From NCBI RefSeq assembly GCF_000429345.1, contig NZ_AUBR01000016.1:1-56963 (forward strand): 56,963 bases of DNA, in the 5' to 3' direction. Below, in pieces: positions 43,833 through 52,061 of the stretch; position 1 is the stretch's first letter; each line of letters opens with the position of its first letter. A program made the position numbers and the translations under genes. The DNA is from Desulfovirgula thermocuniculi DSM 16036. Lineage in GTDB: Bacteria > Bacillota > Desulfotomaculia > Desulfotomaculales > Desulfovirgulaceae. The notes under the pieces were generated by a model. The model ran no database searches. It was given only the letters and a program-made list of their open reading frames with translations, and was not told the DNA's origin.

Positions 43833-44864
43833 ATGAACCATCTCAGAGGTCCTGACTTTGCCATTTCCTGGTCCAGGCTGGTATACGCGGTAGCCCTCTT
43901 TTTGGCTGCTGGTTTTGCGGCCACGCACTTGGGCCGGGCCCGGGAGATCTGGCAGGTATTCCGGCGCGGTACCTGGGGGTGGACGGCTGTTGCTGTCCTC
44001 TTGCAGCTGGCATTTTTGTTAAACCAGAGCGCCTTGTACAAAGCCGCCTATCAGATGGCCGGGTTGCCCCAGGGCTTTAAGAAGCTCCTCATGCTGGTAA
44101 CGTCATCTGCCTTTGTTTCTGCGGTTATCCCGGGAGGCACCCTCTCAGGTGCGAGCGTGATGATTTATGACGGGCTGAAGCAGGGCTGGGATTTTTCTCG
44201 CGTATTGATAGCCAACCTCATCTTTTACCTCTTTGACTACCTGGCTTTTCTGGTGCTGCTGGCAGTAGCCCTGCTTTACCTTTTCTTGCGGGGCAGCCTG
44301 CAACAGTATGAACTCTTAGCTACCGCCTTTCTTCTGCTTCTGGTGTGCGGGCTGTTTTTAATTCTTTTCTTCACCGCTACAAGACCGTCAACCGTTTTGA
44401 GTTTGAGCGGCAAGCTAAGCCGCCTCGCCGGCCGTCTCTTTCCTCCAACTGCCCGTAAACTTTCGGACTGCGATAAAAAGGCTGAAGAGTCCGTTTGGCA
44501 GCTATCCAAAGCTTTAAAAGCCGCTGCTTATTGCCGTCCGGTTCTCTTGCGGGCGGTTCTTCACGCTCTCTTGATGGACGGGATCTCTCTGTTGCAGGTG
44601 CAGGCCTTCTTTCTTGCCTTTGGTCAAGCCCCCGGTCCGGGCTGCCTTATCGCCGGCTACGCCATCGGCGTGTTATTCATGATTGTATCCATTACTCCGC
44701 AGGGGGTAGGCATTGTAGAAGGGGCCATGACCACGGCTTACATCTCACTTGGAGTTCCGCCTGAGCAAGCCGTTCTGGTCACTTTCAGCTACCGTGTGCT
44801 GAGCCTCTGGCTCCCAGTAGTTTTGGGCTTCGCGTGCATGAAAAAGGTGGTGGCGAGATGGTGA
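43833..44864 (+). CDS. MprF-type lysyl-PG flippase domain as separate protein
   Basis: A 343-residue integral membrane protein of the UPF0104/LPG synthase transmembrane family, with about eight helices. VIPGGTLSGASVMIYDGL and VSITPQGVGIVEGAM are the conserved segments of the MprF flippase half. Its ATGGTGA overlap with the next gene, the catalytic half, shows that MprF is split here into two proteins. Confidence 0.8.
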   Translation: MNHLRGPDFAISWSRLVYAVALFLAAGFAATHLGRAREIWQVFRRGTWGWTAVAVLLQLAFLLNQSALYKAAYQMAGLPQGFKKLLMLVTSSAFVSAVIPGGTLSGASVMIYDGLKQGWDFSRVLIANLIFYLFDYLAFLVLLAVALLYLFLRGSLQQYELLATAFLLLLVCGLFLILFFTATRPSTVLSLSGKLSRLAGRLFPPTARKLSDCDKKAEESVWQLSKALKAAAYCRPVLLRAVLHALLMDGISLLQVQAFFLAFGQAPGPGCLIAGYAIGVLFMIVSITPQGVGIVEGAMTTAYISLGVPPEQAVLVTFSYRVLSLWLPVVLGFACMKKVVARW

Positions 44865-46546
44865 GCAGCCGCTTTTCCTCCTTTCCCAAGCACTACTTGG
44901 CCGCTATTCTTGTGGGCCTGCTGGGGACGGGTAACATTCTTTCCGCCTGGCTCGTTTACCACCCGACCCGCCTTTTCTGGCTAAAGCATCATCTGCCCTG
45001 GGCAGTGCTGCGGGGTAGCTGGCTCGGTAACGTGTTTGCGGGGAGCGCGGAACTGTTTCTTTCCTGGAGTCTGGGGCGCCGCAAAGCCCAGGCCTGGCGC
45101 ATCGTCGTGCTTATGTTACTTGTCTCTACCGCAACCAGCCTCTTGCGGGGGCTAAACTACGGCCAGGCAGTAGTTAACTTCTCCATCCTGGTGATCCTAC
45201 TGGCCCTAAGGACCGAGTTTACCGCGGCCAGTGACCCGCCTTCGGTCCGCCACGGCCTGGTCACCCTGGCAGGTACAATGCTTTTCGCCTACCTTTACGG
45301 GCTTTTCGGCTTTTACCTTTTGGACAAACACTTTCACCAGCATTTTGACTTTGCCGAAGCCTCCCGCCAAACCATTGCTTTTCTGCTCTGGTCAAGCACT
45401 CCGGCACTGGAAAGGCCCAACAGGCTGGCCCGCTGGTTTCTGGACTCCCTGGCCGCCATCCAGGTTCTGGGTACGATCTACGGGTTGATCATGGTCCTGC
45501 GCCCGGTAATTTACCGCCGCACCGTGCTCCCAGCGGAAAGGAAAAGAGCAGCCGAAATCGCCAAAAGATACGGCCGCTCTTCACTGGCCCACTTGACGCT
45601 GTTACCGGATAAAATTTACTACTTCAGCCGTTCCGGAAATAGCTTTGTAGCCTATACCTTGGTGGGGAACATAGCTCTTGCGCTGGGCGACCCCATTGGA
45701 CCGGAAGAGGAAATACTTCAGGTTATCGCTGAATTTACCACTTACTGCGGCAGGAACGACTGGCACCCGGCGTTTTATCAGGTTCTCCCGGATTACCTGT
45801 CCGCTTACGAAGCCTGTGGCTACAAAATCCTCAAAATCGGCGAAGAAGCAGTAGTGGACCTGCACAACTTTACTTTAAGCGGCAACAAGCAAAAGAGCCT
45901 CCGCCAGGCAGTAAACCGCATGGTACGCAAGGGTTATACTACGGAACTGATTCACCCTCCCCTGAGCGACGAGATATTAAAACAGCTAAGAGAAGTTTCC
46001 GACCAGTGGTTACGGAATCAGGTGGGCGGGGAAAAGAGGTTCTCCTTGGGTTGGTTTGATCCGGCATACCTGAGGGAGTACCCGGTTATAGTGGTCAGAG
46101 ACGCCGGAGGTCGCATTATGGCTTTTGCCAACATCATCCCCGAATACCAGAAAAAAGAGGGAACTATCGACCTCATGCGCCGCAAAGGGGGAGAAAACGG
46201 CCTGATGGACCTGATGTTTGTGCGCCTGATCGAGCACTTTAAAGAACAGGGGTACGATACCTTCAATTTGGGCCTCTGCCCCCTGGCAGGGGTAGGTGAG
46301 GAGCCCGGGGCCAGCCTGCAGGAAAAGACCGCACACTTCTTCTACCACCACTTCAATAAGCTTTACGCCTTTAAGGGGCTGCGCCGCTTCAAAGAAAAAT
46401 TTGCTCCCCGCTGGGAGCCGCGCTACCTCGCTTATCCAAACCCGCTGCTACTGCCCAAAATTGCCTTGGCCGTAGTCACAGCCAATGCCGGAGGCAGTCT
46501 GTGGAGCTATGCCAGAGCCTGGTGGGAAAAGCGCAAGCTAGCTTAA
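44858..46546 (+). CDS. MprF-type lysylphosphatidylglycerol synthase (catalytic half)
   Basis: A 562-residue protein. The N-terminal 220 residues carry about six membrane segments; the remainder is the DUF2156 GNAT-like synthase domain (DKIYYFSRSGNSFVAYTLVG, LALGDPIGPEEEI, MDLMFVRLIEHFKEQGYDTFNLGLCPL). It transfers an aminoacyl group from tRNA to phosphatidylglycerol, lowering net membrane charge. The ATG at 44858 overlaps the upstream stop. The shortened membrane part in front is unlike the full MprF architecture. Confidence 0.85.
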   Translation: MVSSRFSSFPKHYLAAILVGLLGTGNILSAWLVYHPTRLFWLKHHLPWAVLRGSWLGNVFAGSAELFLSWSLGRRKAQAWRIVVLMLLVSTATSLLRGLNYGQAVVNFSILVILLALRTEFTAASDPPSVRHGLVTLAGTMLFAYLYGLFGFYLLDKHFHQHFDFAEASRQTIAFLLWSSTPALERPNRLARWFLDSLAAIQVLGTIYGLIMVLRPVIYRRTVLPAERKRAAEIAKRYGRSSLAHLTLLPDKIYYFSRSGNSFVAYTLVGNIALALGDPIGPEEEILQVIAEFTTYCGRNDWHPAFYQVLPDYLSAYEACGYKILKIGEEAVVDLHNFTLSGNKQKSLRQAVNRMVRKGYTTELIHPPLSDEILKQLREVSDQWLRNQVGGEKRFSLGWFDPAYLREYPVIVVRDAGGRIMAFANIIPEYQKKEGTIDLMRRKGGENGLMDLMFVRLIEHFKEQGYDTFNLGLCPLAGVGEEPGASLQEKTAHFFYHHFNKLYAFKGLRRFKEKFAPRWEPRYLAYPNPLLLPKIALAVVTANAGGSLWSYARAWWEKRKLA

Positions 46547-46548
46547 AA

Positions 46549-46905
46549 GAGACCGTCGCAAAACCGAAGGAAAATAGTAAGTCATAACCCTTTAACCAAC
46601 TAGAATTAACATTATATGGAAATCAGGCTTTTATGGAAGAGCTTACCACAGCAAATCACCATCTTTAGTACCAGTATCAGGTAACCGAGCCCTTGAAAAA
46701 GGCAGAGAAACCCCTTATTCCTAGGCTGCTGCGGCTTTAACTGCCCGCTTGACAGCAACTGCTAAGTACACCCACCGCTTGAAGTTTACCGCCAGGGCGG
46801 TGAAAATGGCCTGAAGCCTAGTTTTACCAGCCCCCAGTAGCGGGCACGTCGTAGCCCGTGCCAGCGGGCCAGCTCACCGTTTTTGGGCTCAATTAAAGCA
46901 CGCCC
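46549..46905 (-). mobile_element. Remnant of an IS1182-type insertion sequence
   Basis: The minus strand encodes IEPKNGELARWHGLRRARYW, then after a frame change LQAIFTALAVNFKRWV, both close to the C-terminal end of IS1182/DDE transposases. GAGACCGTCGCAAAACC at 46549 resembles an IS1182 terminal repeat. Only about 360 bp remain, with at least one frameshift and no 5' part. Confidence 0.65.
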
Positions 46906-47510
46906 CGACCACAGGTGCTGTGGGATCGTATCACCTTCGCCAGCGCCCGGTTTACTTCCTCAATGGAGAAATATTCCGGATCAAACTTCTTCCCGCCCGT
47001 ATCTTTCTCCGCCCAGGCAAGGTAATCGTCGTACTCCGGGTGCCCGGGGTCGTTGATGACGCGCAGGAAATCTTCGTAACCCGAGACTCCCCCCACGTCC
47101 TCCGGCGGCCTGTGGCGGGCGCCAGCGATGCATACCGGGTAACGCTGCCCTTCTTCGGCGGGGAGTATCTTTTCCAGAACTACCTCATGCCGCCAGTTGT
47201 CCCCAAAGTCGTAAGTATAGACACACTTCTTTCGCTCGCAAAGGAGGGCGTCGATTTTCGTTCTTTTGGCATTCAGCTCTTTTGCCCCTCCGTAAAGTTC
47301 TCCCGGGGCGTAATCGGGGTCGGGAACGTGCACTACCACGTCACCGAAGTTAAACTCAAACAGGTGGTAGTCCTGCCAGCCAAAGGCGGCCTGAATGATT
47401 TTGTGGAGCTTGTAAAAAGTAATGCCTGCCGGCACCAAAACCCGCCTCCAAATGGGGGGCTTGATCTCCTCTAAAGTTATCTTAAGCTGGTATACCAAAT
47501 TTGATCCCAT
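46893..47510 (-). CDS. Plasmid pRiA4b ORF-3 family protein, C-terminus altered by IS
   Basis: A 205-residue protein with the family motifs LKITLEEIKPPIWRRVLVP, AFGWQDYHLFEF and YTYDFGDNWRHEV. The start is the ATG at 47510 behind GAGGAGGTTT. The normal end is probably near NRALAKVI; the last residues (TCGRGVL) and stop come from the IS1182 remnant. Function unknown; such proteins are often on mobile elements. Confidence 0.75.
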   Translation of the reverse strand: MGSNLVYQLKITLEEIKPPIWRRVLVPAGITFYKLHKIIQAAFGWQDYHLFEFNFGDVVVHVPDPDYAPGELYGGAKELNAKRTKIDALLCERKKCVYTYDFGDNWRHEVVLEKILPAEEGQRYPVCIAGARHRPPEDVGGVSGYEDFLRVINDPGHPEYDDYLAWAEKDTGGKKFDPEYFSIEEVNRALAKVIRSHSTCGRGVL

Positions 47511-47588
47511 AAACAAACCTCCTCACCTATTAACCGTCACCACGTAAGGCGGAACAGGCCAGTGAAGGGGCGGTTTCTTCAATTTATG

Positions 47589-48269
47589 TTAAATTTGTTG
47601 CTCCCGGACGAAAGCCCTGCCCGTAAGCCTCCTAACCGCTCTCCTTGAGGCTTTTATTACCATTTTGTTCGCTTCGTTCACCTCGCACCCCGCCGCGCGG
47701 GCCGCCGCCGCGAGGCTCCCCAGTTCGAGCGCCAACTCCAGGAGCCGCGCCGCCTCCTCCCCCAGGGCGACCCTGACCGCCACCCTCTCCGGGAGCATGC
47801 CGCGGCACGGCTGGCTCGCCAGCCAGGAAGCCGCCGCGTAGAGCGCCACGCTGGTTGGAAGAGACACCAGACGCACGCCCTTCTCCTGGCAGACCTCCCG
47901 GAGCAGGGCTTTCCTGGTGTCCGGCGGGAGGCCGCACCCGGAAAGGTCCCTGACGAGCGCCACCGCTTCCCTCTCCAGGAGGAACTTCCTCCCCGCCAGG
48001 GCCTCCTCGAAGAGCCTGCGAACTTCGGCGCGGGCTTCGCTCAGGCGCTTCTGCTTCGCCGTGGGCAAATCGCTCAGCCCGGCGGCCTCCACGGCGGCCT
48101 CGAGGGAACCGAAGAGCCTGTAGTACACGTGCTCCCGCGGGCAGCCCGCCTCCCTGCCAGCCTTTCCTCTCAGGTCGGCTGCCGTCGGCCGCGACCCCCC
48201 AAGAATCTCCGAGAGCCGCCTGAGTGCAGCCAGGCATTCCTCTCTGGTGTGCTTCGTTCTTCTGAGCAT
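47589..48269 (-). CDS. HARE-like helical protein, unknown function
   Basis: A 226-residue basic, helical protein. The N-terminus (TREECLAALRRLSEIL, then YYRLFGSLEAAVEAAGL) resembles homing-endonuclease-associated repeats, which bind DNA in mobile-element proteins. The rest (KASRRAVRRLTG at the C-terminus) suggests a further DNA-binding helix-turn-helix. No nuclease motif is seen. It is last in the dinB operon, 13 bp after the YolD-like gene. Confidence 0.5.
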   Translation of the reverse strand: MLRRTKHTREECLAALRRLSEILGGSRPTAADLRGKAGREAGCPREHVYYRLFGSLEAAVEAAGLSDLPTAKQKRLSEARAEVRRLFEEALAGRKFLLEREAVALVRDLSGCGLPPDTRKALLREVCQEKGVRLVSLPTSVALYAAASWLASQPCRGMLPERVAVRVALGEEAARLLELALELGSLAAAARAAGCEVNEANKMVIKASRRAVRRLTGRAFVREQQI

Positions 48270-48281
48270 AAAAACTTCCCC

Positions 48282-48626
48282 TTAGCGCGCAGAATACATC
48301 CTGTTGGTTTTCGACGCCACCAGCGCCTTTTTCCTGCACCGCGGCAGGAACAACCCGCACGCTCGGGCCTCCGGGTCACCGTGGGAAAGCACCTCCGCCA
48401 GGCCCTCTCTTCCTGCCTCCTTTAACACTTCTACGGCGTGCAGCTCCTCCGGAACCGCCCTCTCCAGAGTACTGTAACGGGGAAGGCCAACAACACAGCC
48501 CCACTGCACCTCTTCCCTCCCCCGGATTTTGACCAAAAAGCGGCAGTCGGCACACCGCTTTATTGCCTTTTCCCGCATCTCCGGTAGGATGATGCGGTGC
48601 CCTTCCCACAGCCGGTTATCCCGCAT
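48282..48626 (-). CDS. YolD-like protein with Cys-containing extension
   Basis: A 114-residue protein beginning RDNRLWEGHRIILPE, the YolD signature of proteins that accompany Y-family polymerases. The remainder departs from YolD: CADCRFLV and CGLFLPRCRKK suggest a metal or redox site. It overlaps dinB by 11 bp, so it is probably a polymerase partner induced in the SOS response. Confidence 0.65.
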   Translation of the reverse strand: MRDNRLWEGHRIILPEMREKAIKRCADCRFLVKIRGREEVQWGCVVGLPRYSTLERAVPEELHAVEVLKEAGREGLAEVLSHGDPEARACGLFLPRCRKKALVASKTNRMYSAR

Positions 48627-49803
48627 ACCGCACCCCCGCCCCCGTTAAAGACGCCGCCCGGAAAATGGCCCTCTCCCCGAACCTGCTGCGGATGTAGTCG
48701 CAGGCCCGCTCAACACTCTCCCACTTCTCCCTTCCCTCAAAAAGGGTGAGCTGCCGCGGGGGGCCAGCAGCCAGCCCGGCTAGGGCCACCCCCACCGTGC
48801 GCACGGGCCAGCCCTCCGGCCAGTGCCGTTCCAGCAATTCCACCGCCGCCCGGTAGACGTCCGCGGCCAGGTCGGTGTACGCGGGAAGGGTCTTCATGCG
48901 CGAAAGGTAAGCAAAATTAGCGTCCTTTAAGGACAGCACCACCGTCCTTCCCGCGTAACCACCGCCCCTGGCCCTTTCGGCCACCTTCTCGGCCAGCTCC
49001 AGGATGACCACCTTTATCTCCGCAAGCCGGTAGTAGTCCCGGGGCAAAGTCACCTGCTGCCCGATGCTCTTAACCCTTTCCAGCGAGTGGGGGTCGACGG
49101 GGCTCTCGTCAATGCCGTTGGCGCACCGCCAGAGGACTTCGCCGTAAACCCCGAACCGCATCCGCAGGATTTTCACCGGGAAGTTGGCCAGGTCGCCGAT
49201 GGTGTGGATGTTCAGGAACTTTAAGTGCCGCTCGTAGCGGGGGCCGACGCCGAAGAGCTCCCTCACCGGCAGGGGCCAGAGGCGTGCGGGCACGTCCTCG
49301 TGTCTCAGCACCGTGAGGCCGTCGGGTTTTTGCAGCTCCGCCGCCATCTTGGCCAGGAGCTTGTTCGGCCCTATGCCGACGCTGCACGTCACGCCCACTT
49401 CCTCGCGGATGCGCCTTTTGAGGGCCAGGGCTATATCCACCGGGGAACCGAAGAGCTTCTGGCAGCCGGTGACGTCCAGGAAGGCCTCGTCGATGGAAAA
49501 CGGCTCCACCAGGGGCGTGAAGTCCCGCATGATGCGCAGGATGCGGGTGGAAAAGTGCACGTAGAGGTGGTGCTGGGGCTTGATGAAAACACCCTCCGGG
49601 CAAAGCCGACGGGCCTCGTGCACGGTCATACCGGTTTTTACGCCCTTAGCCTTGGCCTCGTAGCTGGCCGCCAGTACCACCCCGTGGCGCTTCTCTGGAT
49701 CACCGCCCACAATGACCGGCCTGCCCTTCAAAGTAGGGTCCAGGGCCTGGTGGACGCTGGCAAAGAAGGAGTTCATGTCGGCAAGGAGAATGGCCCTCTC
49801 CAA
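48616..49803 (-). CDS. dinB: DNA polymerase IV (Y-family)
   Basis: A 395-residue translesion polymerase. Catalytic residues are in ILLADMNSFFASV and FSIDEAFLDVTG. The thumb helix-hairpin-helix (ELFGVGPRYERHLKFL) and little-finger domain follow. The start is a TTG at 49803 behind GGGG. Two SOS boxes lie in its promoter. A beta-clamp motif is present near the C-terminus (PRQLTLFEG). Confidence 0.92.
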   Translation of the reverse strand: MERAILLADMNSFFASVHQALDPTLKGRPVIVGGDPEKRHGVVLAASYEAKAKGVKTGMTVHEARRLCPEGVFIKPQHHLYVHFSTRILRIMRDFTPLVEPFSIDEAFLDVTGCQKLFGSPVDIALALKRRIREEVGVTCSVGIGPNKLLAKMAAELQKPDGLTVLRHEDVPARLWPLPVRELFGVGPRYERHLKFLNIHTIGDLANFPVKILRMRFGVYGEVLWRCANGIDESPVDPHSLERVKSIGQQVTLPRDYYRLAEIKVVILELAEKVAERARGGGYAGRTVVLSLKDANFAYLSRMKTLPAYTDLAADVYRAAVELLERHWPEGWPVRTVGVALAGLAAGPPRQLTLFEGREKWESVERACDYIRSRFGERAIFRAASLTGAGVRYAG

Positions 49804-49824
49804 AGCGAAAACCCCCTCGGCAGA

Positions 49825-49872
49825 GAACGCGTGTTTGGTACTATCTTAGACCAAACACATGTTCCTTGTCAA
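49825..49872 (-). promoter_or_regulatory. SOS-controlled promoter of dinB
   Basis: On the minus strand TTGACA (49872-49867), 18 bp, TAAGAT (49848-49843). A LexA-type box GAACATGTGTTT (49864-49853) fills the spacer and a second, GAACGCGTGTTT (49836-49825), follows the -10. Both match the Gram-positive GAAC-n4-GTTC pattern. DinB, the YolD-like protein and the HARE-like protein would be SOS-induced. Confidence 0.85.
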
Positions 49873-49877
49873 GGGGG

Positions 49878-50471
49878 TTAGTACTTGCGGAGGAGGGACA
49901 CGACTTTGCCCAAAATTTCTGCACTGTCGGTGATAATGGGTTCCATTGTGCGGTTTTCGGGCTGTAGCCTGATGTGACCGTTTTCCCTGAAAAAGCGCTT
50001 GACCGTGGCTTCCCCGTCTACCAAGGCCACCACGATGTCGCCGTTCTCGGCGGTCGGCTGCCTGCGGACGACTACGACGTCCCCTTCCAAAATCCCGGCC
50101 TCCACCATGCTGTCGCCCCTAACCCGGAGGGCGAAAAATTTGCCGCTGCCCAGGAGGGAAGCCGGAAGGAACAGCACGCCCTCCCAGTTCTCTTCGGCCA
50201 TCACGGGAACTCCCGCTGCCACCCTTCCCAAAAGGGGTACGCTCACCAATCGCTCTTCTGCTCCCTCTGCGACGACCAACGCACGCGGTAGTGTGGGGTC
50301 GCGGCGCAGGTAACCTTTCTGCTCAAGACGCCTCAGGTACGAGTGCACGGTGGAGGTCGAGCTCAGTCCTACCGCCCTGCCGATTTCGCGGACGGTGGGT
50401 GGGTAACCCTTTTCGTTGAGATGCTCTTTGATGTATTCAAGAATTTGCGCCTCCCGCCTGGTCAACTCCAA
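49878..50471 (-). CDS. lexA: SOS repressor LexA
   Basis: A 197-residue repressor-protease: winged helix-turn-helix (LTRREAQILEYIKEHL, VREIGRAVGLSSTSTVHSYL), Ala-Gly cleavage site in GRVAAGVPVM, catalytic Ser in VRGDSMVEAGI and Lys in ATVKRFFRENG. The start is a TTG at 50471. It stands directly upstream of dinB on the same strand, with the SOS boxes between them. A second LexA may exist elsewhere in the genome. Confidence 0.93.
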   Translation of the reverse strand: MELTRREAQILEYIKEHLNEKGYPPTVREIGRAVGLSSTSTVHSYLRRLEQKGYLRRDPTLPRALVVAEGAEERLVSVPLLGRVAAGVPVMAEENWEGVLFLPASLLGSGKFFALRVRGDSMVEAGILEGDVVVVRRQPTAENGDIVVALVDGEATVKRFFRENGHIRLQPENRTMEPIITDSAEILGKVVSLLRKY

Positions 50472-50494
50472 CGCTCATCACCTGCCCGGGGTAA

Positions 50495-50523
50495 ATTATA
50501 CCATCGAAAATGCGTTTTGTGAA
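50495..50523 (-). promoter_or_regulatory. Promoter of lexA with weak SOS-like box
   Basis: On the minus strand TTCACA (50523-50518), a 17-bp spacer, TATAAT (50500-50495). The spacer holds AAACGCATTTTC (GAAAATGCGTTT on the plus strand, 50506-50517), a weak GAAA-n4-GTTT dyad at the same relative position as the box in the dinB promoter. Autoregulation is plausible. Confidence 0.7.
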
Positions 50524-50561
50524 CTGGTGTTTGATGTTCCTGCATAAAAATGGCATATTTT

Positions 50562-50819
50562 TTACGCCTCTCCCATTCCGGCTTCTCTCCTCCACCGCCG
50601 CTTCTCTTCGGCCCGGGCGTCCCGGTACTTCGGGCCGCGGCACAGGCGGCACGAGCAGACCAGGTTCCACTTGGAGAGCCTTCCGGAGTTTTTCCTCGCC
50701 CACTCCAGGTATTCGTTGAAGAACCTCCACCCGAAGAGCACAAACTTCGCCAGCCCCAGACGCCGCCTTATCACCCTGCGGCGGTGGTGAAAAACGTGCC
50801 CCCTATCGTGACGCCTCAC
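50562..50819 (-). CDS. Small basic Cys-containing protein
   Basis: An 85-residue, strongly basic protein. The C-terminal motif GRLSKWNLVCSCRLCRGPKY with CSCxxC suggests a zinc site; similar small rRNA-associated-looking proteins occur in many bacteria. The GTG at 50819 behind GGAGGTG is preferred. It lies upstream of lexA and overlaps no other gene. Function unknown. Confidence 0.6.
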   Translation of the reverse strand: MRRHDRGHVFHHRRRVIRRRLGLAKFVLFGWRFFNEYLEWARKNSGRLSKWNLVCSCRLCRGPKYRDARAEEKRRWRREAGMGEA

Positions 50820-50955
50820 GATTAGCACCTCCGTATGCAGCGTGCGTAGAATCTGGCACCGCAGACTTCCCGTCGGTGCCGGGAAAAAAGAGAAGGGAGC
50901 GGCACCGCACCCAGGCGGTCTTGCCGCCCCCCTCCGCGCCTTCCGGCCGCCAACC

Positions 50956-51111
50956 CTACTTCAAGTTCTCTAGCGGCACCGGTTCAACGTTTCTGTATAG
51001 TGACACATCCCTGATGACGATGGCCTTCTTCGTGCCCTGCAGGCTCGGTACATATACACAGTACGGCATACCAACTGCCGCTACTCCCAGGAGTGGGATC
51101 AGAACAAGCAT
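50956..51111 (-). CDS. Possible 51-residue membrane-anchored peptide
   Basis: A frame of 51 codons from an ATG at 51111. The N-terminus MLVLIPLLGVAAVGMPYCVY is hydrophobic; the rest (KKAIVIRDVSLYRNVEPVPL) looks like a genuine extracytoplasmic strand. The ribosome site is weak. Inverted GGCACC/GGTGCC/GGCACC copies (50855-50906) follow it and could form alternative hairpins. The remainder of 50820-51195 shows nothing else. Confidence 0.35.
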   Translation of the reverse strand: MLVLIPLLGVAAVGMPYCVYVPSLQGTKKAIVIRDVSLYRNVEPVPLENLK

Positions 51112-51118
51112 CAAATTC

Positions 51119-51162
51119 TTGACACGTCGCAGTGTTGGTGCTAGAGTAATACTAAGTAATAC
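51119..51162 (+). promoter_or_regulatory. Promoter and probable operator of the RHH/PIN pair
   Basis: TTGACA (51119-51124), a 17-bp spacer and TAGAGT (51142-51147). The octamer AGTAATAC occurs at 51145-51152 and 51155-51162, ten bases apart (one helical turn), overlapping the -10: a likely operator for the RHH antitoxin. Confidence 0.6.
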
Positions 51163-51195
51163 ACACCCCTTTTAACAATTTGGAAGGTGATTAGA

Positions 51196-51438
51196 ATGCG
51201 GGAAACAGTAGTCTGGACTATCTCCCTGCCCCCTCAGATGGCGGAGAAAGCAAAGGCCCTAGCCAAACTCGAGAACCGCTCTAAAAGCGAGCTCGTCCGA
51301 GAAGCGCTACGTCAGTATATGGCCCTTCGGGAATGGGAGCAGATGCAGGCCAAGGCCTCCCTTAAGGCACAGGCCCTGGGGATAACGGACGAAGCCAAAG
51401 TAGAAGAGATTGTTGAGGAAATACGGCAAAGGCAATGA
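51196..51438 (+). CDS. Ribbon-helix-helix antitoxin (CopG family)
   Basis: An 80-residue protein with the RHH fold (VWTISLPPQMAEKAKALA, then KSELVREALRQYMALRE) followed by an acidic tail that would bind the toxin. The ATG at 51196 lies 6 bp after GGAAGGTG. Its stop overlaps the toxin start by ATGA. Confidence 0.88.
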   Translation: MRETVVWTISLPPQMAEKAKALAKLENRSKSELVREALRQYMALREWEQMQAKASLKAQALGITDEAKVEEIVEEIRQRQ

Positions 51439-52061
51439 AGGCAGTACTGGACACGAACGTACTGATCTCCGCCCTCCTGTTCCCTGGCGGGGCCCCTGAC
51501 CGGGTATTCAGGGCCGCCCTGAGGGGCCATTATGAGCTGGTGGTCAGCCCTTTCATCATCCAGGAACTTGCCCGCGTGCTCGAAGAGAAATTCGGATACT
51601 CCGCTGAAGAGGCAGGAGCTGTAGCAGGGTTTGTTGAAAGCATCGCCTCGGTAATTGTAGAGCCATCAGAGGTTCCGGAGATAATCACCAGCAAGAAGGC
51701 AGACAACGAGATACTAGCTTGTGCTCTGGAAGCCAGGGTAGACTACCTGGTCACCAGCGACCTAAAGCATATATATCCTCTCCAGAGCGTGGGCAATGTA
51801 AGAATAGTTTCCCCTTCTGAATTCCTAGCCATCCTTCGATCGGAGGGCAAGGCTGTTCTCTTGAGCACTGATGCCCCCTCCTTACTTTCCCCCCCCCAGG
51901 ATAAACAGCAACAAGCACTCACATCCGGAAAGCTGGTAACAGCGCCACCGCCCTTTCTACAGACACGTACGGTCCGCACCGGGTGCCGGGACCGCCCTCC
52001 AGGCGGTGCCCCCGGATCAGGTACAGCCATCCCGGACGCAGTTTGGTGTGCTCCGGCATAA
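51435..52061 (+). CDS. PIN-domain ribonuclease toxin with C-terminal read-through extension
   Basis: A 208-residue frame. The first 137 residues are a complete COG1569 PIN domain: acidic residues in AVLDTNVLISAL, Glu in SPFIIQELARVLEE, and KKADNEILACALEARVDYLVTSD. After FLAIL the remaining 70 residues (Pro-, Gln- and Arg-rich) have no PIN homology and run antisense through the 3' end of the converging secreted-protein gene. The original stop was probably lost. It pairs with the RHH antitoxin by an ATGA overlap. Confidence 0.85.
   Translation: MKAVLDTNVLISALLFPGGAPDRVFRAALRGHYELVVSPFIIQELARVLEEKFGYSAEEAGAVAGFVESIASVIVEPSEVPEIITSKKADNEILACALEARVDYLVTSDLKHIYPLQSVGNVRIVSPSEFLAILRSEGKAVLLSTDAPSLLSPPQDKQQQALTSGKLVTAPPPFLQTRTVRTGCRDRPPGGAPGSGTAIPDAVWCAPA

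Noticed and set aside
48170-48379. Minus-strand frame in the YolD-like region
   Set aside because: Shadow of the YolD-like and HARE-like genes with no start site or family features.
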